From Monarcha castaneiventris obscurior (taxonomy: Eukaryota > Chordata > Aves > Passeriformes > Monarchidae): a stretch of DNA of 64,000 bases. The stretch is from positions 17,750,501 through 17,814,500 of the forward strand of contig JAMPIT010000258.1 in assembly GCA_026261815.1 (NCBI GenBank), read 5' to 3'. The notes beneath the pieces were generated by a model. That model was not told the DNA's origin. It did no database searches and saw nothing but the letters and a program-made list of their open reading frames with translations. Below are positions 12,101-25,000 of this stretch, piece by piece; position 1 is the stretch's first letter; each line of letters begins with the position of its first letter. A program made the translations under genes and the position numbers.

Positions 12101-14788
12101 TGATCCTACAGGTTTCCAAACTGAAAAATCAGAAGCTTCAACATTTTGGTATGCCCATTACAGTCTGGATATAATGGAGAAAGATCTGCCCTCAAAATGC
12201 TTGACCAAAAATTCTTTTTAGGGTAGTTTAACAAAGGTTTTAAGGGTTCCATATTTAACTTTTCAAAGTTTAAGGAAATGTTTTGTAAAAGGTGTGTAAT
12301 GGTCTTAAATCTTCCTTAGAAGAAACATTTCTGTTGAGAACTCAATGTAATATTCCTGTGGTGGTTTTTTTCTGTTTTTTCCCCTTTTTTTTCAAGTCCT
12401 GGGCTGTAATTTAATTTGTGATTGTTGGTTGAGGAAAAAAAAAAATTCAAATAGATAATGATGATCTGAATAAAAATTTAAGGTGTATAAGAATACTGCT
12501 TATATTGTTAGATCAGCTTTGAATTTTGGTAAAAGCCAGTAAGTACGAATGCATATTTCTTACCCTTAGTGTTTCTTTATCTATTGGAAGGTGGGTTTTG
12601 CCTTCATTTTTTTTTTTAATTAATGCTGAATTTCTGCTGTAATTAATGATCTTGATTCCAAAAGAAGGGTTAGAACAGGAAAAATGCATTTATATCATTT
12701 TAATTGAAGGAGCTATTTAAAAGGGAGAAAAAAGTTCCTAAAACTGCTATCTAAATGACCATTTCCTGAGGAAAAAAAAACAAATGAAAATTCTTTATTA
12801 TCAAAAAAGCAACTTTCATTTTGATTCTTATTTTGCTTTTTGTTTGTATGTTTTCCAATTAGAAACTTTCACTAGCAATAGTCTTTGCTACCATTTTCCT
12901 TGCACTCAGATGCTTAAGGGCTATTGTACTTTATATTTCTTCCCTAGATTTTTTTTTTCCCGCTAGTTTTTATTTAATGTAAAAATGTAATATAAACCGT
13001 AAACTCTCCTGGTGTAAATTGACCAAGAGACAGTTTGACCTAGAAGGTACTGTTGTCTTTAGGCACAGCATACTACATGGCTGTAAGGACTAATGTGTCA
13101 TTAAAAAGCATCTGAAGAATGAAGTAAGAATCAAGAAATATTATTTCAAAGTTCTTGCAAAACAGTATGTTCAGTGTGATTTCTATAGCTGTTTTTGCAG
13201 GAAAAAACCTGCTTTTGATCTAGCTTAGATTTTTAATTGTTTGTCTGTTTGTTTGACAGTATCAGTATTCTGGGCAGAGCGAATCTGAAGCGTGTCATGT
13301 TCAGGATAGCTCAGGCTAAGAATTCTAATGCCCTTGGTCATTCCTCTGTGTTATATGTGCAAAGGTGTGAAGCAGCCTCAGACATCTGATAATAGCACTC
13401 CCTTCTAAACAGCCTGTGCAAGGAAATTAGAATATTGCCAAATTCCATAAGCATAAAAAGAGCATATTTTGTCTTACCCATTTATTCTTGTTAAAGGTAA
13501 TCTAGGTAATAGCATGTAATGTGTAGGTACATCTTTAAGTAATCTGCATTGAAGATTTAGTTCATTCAGAGTGACTAATATGTGTTCTTCCAGCTGCAAC
13601 TGGTAGAAGAGTTCTCAAAGAATTACATTAACTTTTTAAGCATAACTTGCTTTGTTAAACAAGAGCTGAAAATTCAGATTTGTTCGTTTTCAACTTGATT
13701 CTTTCAGGTGTGTGCAGGAAGGGAATATGAAATTCAGGTTTTCGTGGCTTTGCTTGACATCAGGAAAACTTATTTCAAGTCAGCTATTCATCTAATTCCT
13801 TTGTTAGCCTAAGAGAAAATTAAATTAATCTTGGTATTGAGGTACTTGTAAAAATAAATTCTGGAGGTGATCAGAGTTCTAATAATTGTAGTAGAAGTCA
13901 ATTATTCATTAAAATGACCGTTTATATTTCCTAATTGTTTTTCATTTTTGCAACATGAACTAGTGGCAGAACCCAGTCTCTCCAACGCAGCACGGATGGG
14001 CCACTGATCCTCAGCTGCTCTGTTACTCCTTGGGGCAGTGTCAGTATTGCAGAGAGGTGTGAGGTGTGATTGCCAGAACCATCTTGGTTTTCCATTTCAT
14101 TCTCAACTAGTTATCTGATCACTCAGTGGCCTGACAGAATATCAGGTGATGGGCTGGAATCAGAGATCTCTCACCAGGGGGGTGCCAGGTTGTACACCTC
14201 AGATTTAAAAAGAAAAAACATTTCAGATCTGCCATTAGGGCCGGTTGGGTCTCTGGTGTTAGGAGGCTGGTGAGTGCAGAGTGCTGGGGTTCAGATAAGC
14301 TCTGCTCAAACTGTGGCTTTTTCACAGGTATCCTCTATATATTTGTTTTTATTGCTATGACTGTTTCTGCTGACATGACTGCTACAAGGATAGCTATGCA
14401 TATAGTTGAGTCAAGATTTTTTTTTTTTTTGTCCAAAAGAAAGCCGTATTGTTACATTTGGTGTTTTGGGGACAAATTATAGTTTTCCTACTTTAGTTGG
14501 CGGGGGTATAAATTACTCTTCTACTTTTCATCTGCTTATCTTTCCAAACCAGCCAGTATGAGAGGTAGAGTATCTCTGTGTGTGAAACCTCCTTCCTGCT
14601 AAAATCCTTAACGGTTTTAGGCTTTTTTTCCTTAAAAGGCCATAGCTGCATGTAGTGGGCCATATCCAAAGCTGTGCCGATGTCAGTAAAGGCTCAGGCT
14701 GAGGTAGAGTGGTGCCGCTGCCCACACCCAGGCCACATCTTGCTGCCTTCAAACTCCTCCCATAGCTTTAGGCTGCATCTGGTAGACC

Positions 14789-14835
14789 TGGATCACTGGG
14801 CTGGATCAGTCCAACTGGGTTGGATCAGTCCTACT
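14789..14835. repeat. 19-bp imperfect tandem repeat
   Basis: The unit tggatcagtccaactgggt (14802-14820) is followed directly by tggatcagtcctact and preceded by a truncated, diverged copy, tggatcactgggc. About two and a half units of a small minisatellite. Confidence 0.7.
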
Positions 14836-17800
14836 CCTTGCACTGCCTTTGCATTTCAGCAAGGAAGGGAGAGCCTGCAGCCTCTGACCATCCTGGGAGC
14901 ATGGGTTGTGTGCCTGTCCAGCTCCCAGCAAACACTGAAAGCAGTGCACCAATGGGAGCCTTTTGAAAGGGGCAAAAGGAGGGAAAAAACTGGGGAGGGT
15001 GATTCCTGCTACAGCTCTTGATTATCAGTGGCATTTGTGTTACTGTCCTAAAAACAACATTAGTAAGTTCTGTGGCAATGGCACCACACCTGGTGGTGCA
15101 TATTGCAGAGGAATTTCTCTCTGAGTTCTCTTTTTCTTCTTTTCATTTAAATATGTTTTATTAAGGAATATATTACAATTTTCTTTCAGCATTGAAGCTA
15201 CTCTTAAATTTTAGGGAAGCCACTGTAAGTTGTGCCAGGAACTTTAGTATAGCTGTTCAGTTGGTGGCAGCTGTCAGCCTCGCAGTTTGGGAAATTTTTT
15301 GATGGAGTACAAACCTTGAAAGCATTCTGCATGCACAGCTCAAAATATTAGCTCTGCTCCTAAGAAAGTGTAGACAAGGATGGTGAAGTTGCCAGCTGTC
15401 ATTTTATTTTGGTATTTATTTATTTATAGAGTTGCCCTATTGTCATCATGCAAGTGTAGTGGTGGGTAGAATGGTAGCTCATTTTTAGCTGCTGCTTGGT
15501 GTTGGGGCTGCACCTGGAGTTTTAAATAGTATGCCCAGTGCCAGAGGGAAGATTTTACCAATCTCAACAACCCGACACACTTTTAAATATGGCTTGCATT
15601 TTCTGTCATCTCACATGTGTGACAACAGATCCTAGGTTATTGTACCACAATTAGGCAGGTGTATTGTGGTCATTAGTTTACCTTTTCAAGATCCACCATG
15701 AGTACATTGTGGAATTTTGCTCTTAAGAATAATAAAAATAAATGTGTTTATTATTATCAACACCATTTGCATTTCCTGTGTCCCAAGATGGGAATTCTGT
15801 AATAAAAATTAGAGGTTAGAGGTTTAGGGAAATGAAGGAAATACTACTATAACAAGAATATTACGGCAGAGGAATATAAAAGCCTGCTTTCTTAAGGAAA
15901 AGAGGCTTGGATGGCTGCACTGGTAATGTGTCTTAATAAATTCTGGGTTGCTGGCCAGCTTGGAAAAATTCAACGGATGCAGCGGGATCTCAAAGGTCTT
16001 GAGTTTCTAGAAGTTTTATGAGAATAAGAGTCTGAAGAGGAGAGAGAGAGAGATTTGTACCATAGCCATGGGGAGAGCTTCAGGGTGAGCTCAGTTATAT
16101 GATCCAAGCTTAGAGATTGGGAAGAAAGGAGCTCTGCTAAGGCTACTGCTGGACAGGTTTCCACCAAACTTGCTCTCTTGTTCCATGTCTCCAGGAAATA
16201 TCCCTACTCAAGACAAGGAGCAGCAGGGAAGCAGGCTGTGTGGGGCAAAGGTGTCCAGTAAGGAGAGAGGATGCTATGAACCAATCCCAAATGCAGGAAC
16301 ATGATGCTGATTTTCTTGCCTATTGGATCAGTTTTAGTACAATTTTGAGCTTGTGTGATTCTCCTGGCTCATTCCTAATGGGCCAGATTGCAGTGGGTTG
16401 GGAAAATACCTCAGTAAGGGAAAGCTTTTTCTATGGGAATAATTGCAGTACAGTCTGCAGTGCTGCTGAAGTTGCTGCTGTGTGGGGTGGTGCTGGCCAG
16501 CCCCTGCTTTATCCTTGCGTAGGGCTACCTGGAAGTGCTGGATTCAACTGCAGGGGCTGGCTGGGAAAGTTCAGCCTTCCGCTTCTGTATGAAAAGCTAT
16601 TGGGTAGTTATTACCCTTAGTTTTCCTCTCTTGCTTGCTTTTATTAAAATAGGAGTTATGAAATGACTGCCACAGTATATTTTGTAAGTCTCGGCTCCTT
16701 AATAGATCCCCGTGTAATTTTGGTACACATCCTCTTGGGTCTGGCAACTATAAACCAACTCTATAGCTTTCACTATGGCAGCTTTTCTGCAGAATCTGTT
16801 TCATAAAATGGCCTGTTAAAGGTCTTCAATATTTCCTTATTGTTGCAGGCTTCCAAGGCACCACCCTGAACGGCTTATTATATTTCTGCTCTTTCTTATG
16901 ATCCTTAAGGAGAGTATTTTTTTTTATTAGGTCTTGTTCCTCAAGGACAGACTCACTGTACTAGGCTTGTTACAATTTTAATAGACTTTCCTGTCACTTA
17001 GTCTTGTACATGGGCCATGAAACTTCAGGAATCTCTGAGATGTAATGTTATTTAAAAAGTGCCTCCTGCTTCTTCTCTAATTAATTGCAATCAGAAAGGC
17101 TAGTTGGTGGACACATGGTGTCGCAGCTTCTGTGAAATACTGCCTGATGGCTATAAACACTGCCATATGTTCTCTGTGAAATATTGCCATAATCACTGGC
17201 AACAGGAACAGCTGATAGGAGATGAAGGATTGGTTTTCTTCTGTGTTTTTGACTTCATTTTCAAAATCTGTGAAACACTTCTTGATCACCTTAGCGTTTT
17301 ATTTAGTTGCTGCTACCTATAGTGGGCTTGTTTTCCCATAAAATGTTATTTCAGTAACTTCTATCTTTCATGTTAAAGCTGCTAACAGCTTCTTTGCGTA
17401 ACAGTAAAATTTGCTAAAACCACTGTTTAATCAAAGTCAGAAGTTAAAGGGAGTTTTTTTTCCCCCCAAATGAAACAGATAATCTTGTTATAAAGCTAAA
17501 TAGTTAAAAAATTAATTAGGATTCTCAAAAGCTTGATGGGCACTGAACTGCAAGTTTTCATCTGATGGGAAAGTTCCTATTCTTCACTCTAACATAGGTA
17601 AAAGGACAGTTTTGGGGCTGAGCTGTTTACTGATTCTTAATTGTGAGAAAGTGAAGTCTTCAAAGGTGCGATCTTAATTAATGTTAGATTTCTTTTCAGC
17701 TTTTCATCATAAAAGGGGTGGCTGTTGTAATTTGTGGCAACATCCAACACTGTTAGAACAAACATTATTTCGTCTGCTAATACAATTTCATTGCACTGTA

Positions 17801-20800
17801 TCACTAGCTTAGTAAGAAAGATCATCTTCTAGTAAAAGAATGTATTTCAAGATAGTTCATTGGCATTTCTGAAAAGCTTTCCTTTGTGTGCTTTGCCTCT
17901 GACATTGTTTTGAACACTTTGGCCTCCATTATGAGGAGACCATTCATTAGAAGCAGCAATCCTCCAATTACCTCAAAACAGCTAGAAGCCTCAAAAGACT
18001 GTTTCCACAATAAGTGTGATTCAGTAAGAGGAAGGCAGTGCATTAAGCATGTAAAGTGTTTTTGTGTCTCTGGTTGAGAAGCATAGGGTTCTCATCATGG
18101 AAGTGAGCAAACAGGATTGATTCTGCTCCTTTTATTAGAATTGGTTTCTTTTAAGCACTGCTTTTCTGTCTCAGACTGCTAATTTTAATAGGGTACTTGC
18201 TAGCTCTGAGAAATATTTTGTTTTATTAAAGCAACAAATGGTTTTACATGTCCCTCAGTACTTTGGGAGTTGTGGGCTATTGAAGCAAGCTCTGTCTTAC
18301 GTGCACAGCTCAGGCTATTAAACTGTACACAGGTGATTGATCTCTTTAATAAAACCCTGTTTTAGTAAGGAAAGAGTGATAAACAAATTACTTGTTTGTC
18401 CAGTGCTTCAGAGATTACGGTAACATGAGGACATCAAGAATGCCATTTTAAAGAATAACTTAGATGAAACACATCAATATGGTCTTTGTTTTAAACATGT
18501 CTGAAAACCAATATGCTTTAAGTTAATTTGATTCATGCTTTTCATTCATTTGTAACACCATGTACATTATAACAGAAAATGTTTTGTACTTAAGCAAAGA
18601 AAAGATCTGGCAGGTAGACGATTCTGGAACTTTCTGCATGAGAATTGAGCAAGTGAGGAGCAGCAGCTTTGCAAATCCACTCTCCTGTGGCTTGTTGTGG
18701 CTCTGGCCCCTGCAGTGTTTCGAAGGACATGTCACAAGTGTGCCTGAGGGGGGCTGGCTGCGGAGCTGTGTGGTGTGAAGAATAGCTGGAGAGCTGCCCT
18801 GAAAATACAGGGCTGTACACATCATACACATCACCACAGCCCTGATGCCAGAAATTCTCCACGGTGTTTGTATCACCCCTGTTCATTCATGCTGACGTTT
18901 TTCAGGAATAACTATGCTGATGTCAATAGTTACACTGATTTATATCTTTTTTTTTTTAAGACAAGTGAGAAAGAGGGAGTCAAATCCTCATTTCTTTTGC
19001 CATCTACTAAAAAGCACTCTTTCCATGGCAACCCCTGTTTCCATGGTACATGCTGTATTGCCCTTCAGAGAAGCTTTATTAAGAGACACATATACACGCA
19101 CACACTGACATGTGAACGTGGTTGCATTTTATAGCACTCTAAAGGAAAGCTATAGTGAATTGTAATTTTTTTTTTTAAGTTGTAGTGCTTTTTTCATTAT
19201 ACAGTGTGGTGAAGGATTATTGCTGCCACTGCTTGGCGGTGTCATGGGAGTACAATAAAATGTGGTTCTTTTCACTGTTGTTAGAAGGATATTCATCAAA
19301 CCTCTCTATTTACTAGTACATTAAGATCATTGTTTTCTAAACTCTTTTTAGGTGTAAGCTGGCATGCAAAGTAATCAAATTCCTTTTGCTACATTAAAAA
19401 TAAATATACAATAAAGGTTTTCTTCTTAGGTTCAGTGTGGGAAATAATAAAGATGTTGGCAAATTCCAAGGATTATCCAAAAAGGGTTATTCTAATAAGA
19501 AAATGTGAACCCACAGAAATGTGTGGCTTCTTTTCCATAATGACACCTATTAGAAGTTACTTTGGGTGTTTAAAATTAGCTAAATTTACAAAAGTCAGAC
19601 ACGGTACCTTTCTTTTTTTGATTATATAGGTGCAACTGTGAAACTATTAAAAGTTATATCATTATTTTACCTTGAGAAGCTTAATTTATAATCATCCTTT
19701 TAGACTTTACAGCTCATAATGACAGTAGGTAGAAAAGGTTTCTGATACTAAGTGTAATATCAGTCTTTCTCAAGATAAGCTAATGCATTCTATAAGTATG
19801 TGTTAAAGTGACACAGACAGAAACGTATCAAAATTTCCCTGAATTTTGGAGAGCTGCTTCATGTGCTATAATTGTCTGGAACTGAAGTCTGCCAAGGCTA
19901 TACAGCTACATTTTGGAGACTGTTCAGTGTCTGCTTTTCAAGTGTTCTGTTCAAACCTTGGTCAGAAGATCTGTATGGAGTAAACCTAAAAGTATACCTG
20001 TCTCCAGATAGATTTATTGTCTCACCTCAGTTGTTAATTTCCAAGGTAACCCTGATAAAAACCTTGTAAGGAAGTCAGATTGGATCCTCTGTGCAAAAGG
20101 AACTTTGTCTGTGGCCTGAGGCTGGAAAGGTAGGATAGTGCTTTCCAGACATCTGCTCTAGTACCTGTTTCCCTCACTTGGTCAATGAAGTTACAAGCAG
20201 GGCAGTAATTGAGTTGATATGGAAAGAAAACCTCAACATCTAAAAGCTGGGAGAGTCTTAAGGATCTGCCACACGAGCAACAGAATGCAGCTAACAGTAT
20301 CTCTGACGGTGAAATTGGGAAAGTTGAAGTAAAGTGATGAGAAATATCAGGAGCTTGTTTTGGGAAATTATATGTAACCTTTGAAGTTTAGTCTGTTAGT
20401 GGATTGAGAGCTTATGTACAAGTTAGAGGATTTTATTCTGCTTTCAGATGTGGTGCCTGTCCTTTCTTCAGGAACAGTCCCTTAGCAGAGGTTTCATTAA
20501 CATCAATCAGCGAGAATTGTGTTTTACTTTTATATTAGTGTTTTTTTTAATATAATGAAAAGTGCTATTTTAATGAACCGTTTTACCCTTTTAGAGTAAG
20601 TCCGTAAAACTCTGGGTTGGTGTTTATGAAAATGCTGAGGAAACAAAGGATTAAGATTTTTATTTATTTAAATCACTGCATGCATCTGTACTCATACTTT
20701 TTGCAGTATTATTTTGCAGCAGTGCAAATGAGCCAGGGAAGGTAATGCCTTTCACCATAATGCTCTGTTAAATTTCATTTTTGGTTTTGCTAAATCTGGG

Positions 20801-20929
20801 CTGACTGTCCTGACTGATCAAAGGAGATAATACTTGTAGTCCTCATTACTGGTAATGCTGAAGTCAAGTGCACAACAAGCAATCCTCATAACAAGAAAGT
20901 GTTTTGCTTTACTCTTTTATTTCCTCAGT
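14836..20929. other. Unique non-coding DNA, about 6 kb
   Basis: No recognisable gene or interspersed repeat. Holds a GA microsatellite near 16.04 kb and a 126-codon frame at 16240-16620 plus that shows no domain or signal pattern I recognise. Two overlapping 98- and 117-codon minus-strand frames at 18.5-18.9 kb occupy the same bases as plus-strand frames, as expected for chance openings. Confidence 0.6.
16036..16053. repeat. GA microsatellite
   Basis: About nine GA/AG units in a purine-rich context. Confidence 0.7.
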
Positions 20930-22030
20930 GCTGTGCAGCCCATCCTTGTGAAAGGAGCATTTGCCTGTTCTTTGCCATCCTGGGAGGGACCACCTGGTGC
21001 CAAAGCAAGGTGTTAATGTTGATAACCATGTTGATAACCGTGTTGATAACCACATTGATAACCACACTGGCGCAGTGGCTCGGGGCAGGGCACGGGGAAG
21101 AGCCCTGATCAGCAGCCAGGCTGGGAGGCTGCCATGCCTTGTGCTCCTCGGGATCTTGCTGTAGTAGTGCAGGCTGATTTGGGCTGCTCTGTAGAACTGC
21201 AGAGCATTGCCACGACTGCTCTGGTCAGAGGCCCAGCCCTCGCACCTGAGGCGTGCAGAGCAGCTCCCTGCCCCAGGCTGGCCGCCCTCCTGGCCCCTGG
21301 ATGTTTCAGGGCTGCTGTGAAGCCATGGCTTGCTCGCTGCTCCCAGGAGGCGCCTCTGTGCCTGCAGCAGGATGCGGGGCCTGGCAAGGTCCAGCCCAGC
21401 CTCTGAACACCCGTGTTGGAGGGCCAGGTCTGCTTGCCAGTGTTACACAGACCCTGATGTTCCCTCTGGGTTATCTGTGGCAGGGGATTTCTGGGAAGAA
21501 GTATTTGTGAAGAAAGATCTCCCCTCCTCTTTCCTCTTCCAGTAAGAGAGAACTTAGGGTGGGAGCGGAGAGCCCTTGTGCCCCAGGGCTCCTCTTGTGT
21601 TCTGGCTTGTGGTGTGCCCAGGGCAGGGCCTCCAGGCTCTGCCAGACCCCATGGAGGCTGCTCTGCATCCAATACGGGACCACACGCACCCCCTTGTTTC
21701 CCTTTTCATTCACAGCCATTTAAAAAAATCATAGAGTTTGGAAGTTAAGAAGCAGAAGACAATCGTGCTTGTGCCGCAGACACCCGAGGAATATAAAGTT
21801 ACGCATGTGCCTTTCACATTAATGTCGCTTTTTAGCAAGCAGAGCTCCTCAGTGCCATAAGCACATCCTCATGCAGTGTAATTCCCGCGCTGTGACGGGC
21901 TGCTGGAACAGGGTGTCAGCAGCCAGGCAGGGATCTGCCCTGCTTGGGGTGCCTGCCCTGCCCCTGGGGACGCCGTGTGGGGAAGCAGCCGCTCTCACTT
22001 CAGCAGCAGCGTGGTCTGAAGCGGCAATGC
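20930..22030. other. GC-rich pocket, no identified gene
   Basis: This stretch is much richer in G and C than its surroundings, with scattered CpGs. It carries the longest open frame of the window, 187 codons on minus at 21109-21672, with further open frames on both strands over the same bases. Many overlapping openings in all frames are what GC-rich DNA gives by lack of stop codons, and the predicted peptides are low-complexity mixes rich in A, G, P, Q and R with no family motif. It could be a weak CpG island or a decayed regulatory region. Confidence 0.45.
21016..21063. repeat. 12-bp tandem repeat, four copies
   Basis: Four head-to-tail units: atgttgataacc twice exactly, then gtgttgataacc and acattgataacc. 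The core ttgataacc is invariant while the first two or three bases vary. This is a short minisatellite at the edge of the GC-rich pocket. Each unit carries a GATAA core, so a factor-binding cluster is possible but unproven. Confidence 0.9.
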
Positions 22031-25000
22031 AGTCAATTCCTCATAGTAATAGTGCCCTAATAACAACCAAAAATATGTTTTATGGTGGATGTTGATAACT
22101 AAATGCTTATCCTGTATACAGATATTCAAGTAACTGGAAATTCTTATGGCCTGAATCCAGTTCAGACTGTTGAAGGATACCTTGCTGTTGAAGGTTAAAA
22201 TCAATAGAGTGTGTTTTGATTATTTTTCAGGTGTCTGTTCTCTGTCTAATATAGTATATTTCTATCGTGGGCTCTCATTTCTGTAAATCTGAGGTCTGCC
22301 TTTCTTGAATGAATGAGGAGATAAGCAATTGAATTTGAAAGATACTTTATGCAACAGAAAAGCAATTTGGTTTCTGGTTATCAAAGGCCAAGAAGCAAAC
22401 TAGCAATTGAATCCTCAGTATATATAACCCTTATGTTGCCAGTGTGCTGTACATCTCTGAGGAGCTCTGGTTTTGACTGTGTTTCCAGGGCCTTGGACTC
22501 AACAGGGCAGCCATTCCCTGGCTCAGCAAGCTGCTCTGACATCAGGATAGCTCTTGGCATCCTTGGAAATTTTACAGGATGTCTTCCTCAGTGTTATTGT
22601 TTCCCACTTGATTTTTGCTGTAAAAAGGCATTAAGAGGAACAGAGAGGGCCCATCTAGGACCCACTGTGCCTCTTGAGGCAGAGCAGAAAGGTGCAAGCT
22701 AGTGCCAGGCAAGCAGCAGTGATGTCCCTGTTTTGAGGCCTCTTGAGCTACCTGAGGTGGCTTTCCCCTGCCGATGGCTGCTCTGGCTGCCTGGTGCTGG
22801 GACAGGAGCAGAGGAGTCATCAGCTGTTGTTATTTCATAAATTCGTTGTAAAGTCACTGGTAGCTGGTGAAAATGGAAGTGTCTGGATTTGGCACAGATG
22901 CTGTATTTGTGCCTGTATCATTTTAATGCTGTTGACTTCACAGTTTTGGGAGATGTGGAAAAAAAATTAAAGGGCTAAAAGGTTTTGTGGGAAGCAGTGG
23001 TTGAGAGTCAGTTTGTCTGCCTGGCTGTGTGTCTGTGTTTGCAATGATGTGACTCAGCTGTGGTCTTCAGCAGCATTTTCCTTCTGAGAAGGCTATGATT
23101 AACCATCATAATTAATTGACTATACATAAAAAGTAATTACAGGTGTTTCATGCCTTAAGTGTAGCTTTTTATTAAAAAAAAAGGAAAAAATATGTTAAGA
23201 ATTCTGGAATTGAGACAATAATAAAGGTAGTGGCTGGATATGCAGATGTTCATAGTGAGTATAATGGGATGCAGTAACAAGAAAGTCTTTCTAAGACTTT
23301 TATGTTATACAAAAATAACATAATTGTTAGCAGTATAGCTTCACCTCAGTGGTGGCTGGGAGCAAAGGAAAGAATGTCTTGCTTAGGAACCTCAGAATTT
23401 TTTGTCTGTCCTTTGCATGTGGACTGCAGCTGCGGGTGTTTTGAAGGCACCATCCAATGGGGTTGGCAGAAGCCTGACAGCTGGCAGGGCCCAGAGCTGT
23501 GCCCTGGTTGTGTTCACTGTGACAGTGAAGGGATGCTGCTGGCTTCAAGTTTTAAACCTTCCTTTTTTAAGCAAAAACCTAAAATAGAGCAAACACGTTT
23601 TCTTTGGGAAAAGCTGTTGCAGAATAAAAAAAAAGTGACAAAGTTTATATATTATTATCAGTAGCTGTTTCTTGACTGCAAAATTACCAAAATACTACAT
23701 TTTTGGAGTTTTTAAAACAGGGTTGAAAAAAATAATTAATGAACTGGGTGTTCTCAATAAAAGGCAGTGTTGCACATCAAATTTACTTTTAATTAAAGGA
23801 TAGCTTTCAAAGTGGTAGCAACAAATACTAATCATTGCTCTTTTATCCACTGTCGCTAAGAATGATGTGTAAATGAAAAATTTTTAACACAAGTCAAAAC
23901 TGCCTGGCCACACTTGTCACACTTCAGATTCCTGTTTGAACAAGATAAATATATTGTTCTCTAGTTAATTCTTAAAATTCTCCTTAGCAAGATACAGAGA
24001 CAAAGATAAAAATTAGACTTCTAGAAATATGTCACAGTGTGTAAGCACAGATTTGAAATTGAGATCTGTGGAGTCAGGAGAAGCTGTACACATTGCATGT
24101 GATGGAAATTGCACAGAAAAGATTTCTGTGACAAGTCCTGCTTGATGGTCTGTGGATTTTTTTATGTTATTACTGCTTCTTTTTGATGATCTTATTTCTA
24201 ATGGATACTAGAAAATATAAGTACAGTAATATATGTCAAATGTAGTGGCTTTTATAAAAATAGCCAATTTCTAGATCTAGCTATGAATATTATCTTTACA
24301 GGTGCTGTTAATATGTGAAGATGCAGGAACTGAACTTGTGTCAGAGCTTGTAGGATGCATCTGCAGTGAGCTAGAGCTGTAAGGCTTGAAGGGTAGTGCT
24401 GGAGAAGGTCTTGCAGAGATGCAGGTTCCTTTTTGCTAAGCAATGTTTACTTGCATTGCCTCAGCCTATGGCCCTGAACTAGTTAATGGGGCACATTCCC
24501 TCGGTGCTCTATGGCAAAGGTTTTGGGTATTTTTCAAAGCAAATTAATGCATTTTGCTTATCCTTTGTCAGTGGTAGTTACAAATAGAACTACTATTTCA
24601 AGTAATAGTTATAAGCCATTGCTTTAATGGTTTGACAAATACCTGTGAGGAGAGATGGCAATACTTCATCTGAGAAAGGACTGAATATTAAATAAATGTA
24701 ACCTCCCATTGGGTCCTGCTTTAACCTCATACTGGTTTTGGAAGGTGAATTTATGAGCTGAAAGCATTTTTGATTGTTAGGGGAGAGGTTCAGTAAGACT
24801 TAGACAGCAGAGTAGCACTTTGTTCATAACAATCATTTCCCTCTTTGCATTATCACTTCAAACATCATTTCAAACTTCAGAATTTAACTCTAGTCAGGTA
24901 TACAGCTGGCTTGTGCTGATCTTCTAATAGTTATGGGTAATGGATTCATATATTGATTATTAATAATATTTTTTTTCTCTTATTTAAGAGAAAAAAAGTT

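Larger units (their letters stand above)
1597..14788. other. Unique non-coding DNA, about 13 kb
   Basis: No gene, RNA gene or interspersed repeat that I can recognise. Content includes a hairpin and a palindrome near 3.3-3.5 kb, an AT-rich inverted patch at 5.28-5.35 kb, a short GC-rich pocket around 5.86-6.01 kb, a TA microsatellite at 9.1 kb, and scattered homopolymers. The longest frames (for example 107 codons at 10258-10581 plus and 116 codons at 11747-12097 minus) show no family motif and are probably chance. Confidence 0.6.

Noticed and set aside
16240..16620. 126-codon plus-strand open frame
   Set aside because: No signal peptide, domain or repeat; length is within chance for this amount of sequence.
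19037..19050. Second CCATGG motif as part of an RFX pair with 19019-19032
   Set aside because: It has several mismatches in the outer half-sites, so a pair of X-boxes is not supported.
21109..21672. 187-codon minus-strand open frame as a gene
   Set aside because: It lies in GC-rich DNA with several overlapping frames open on both strands, has no domain motif, and its composition reflects base content.
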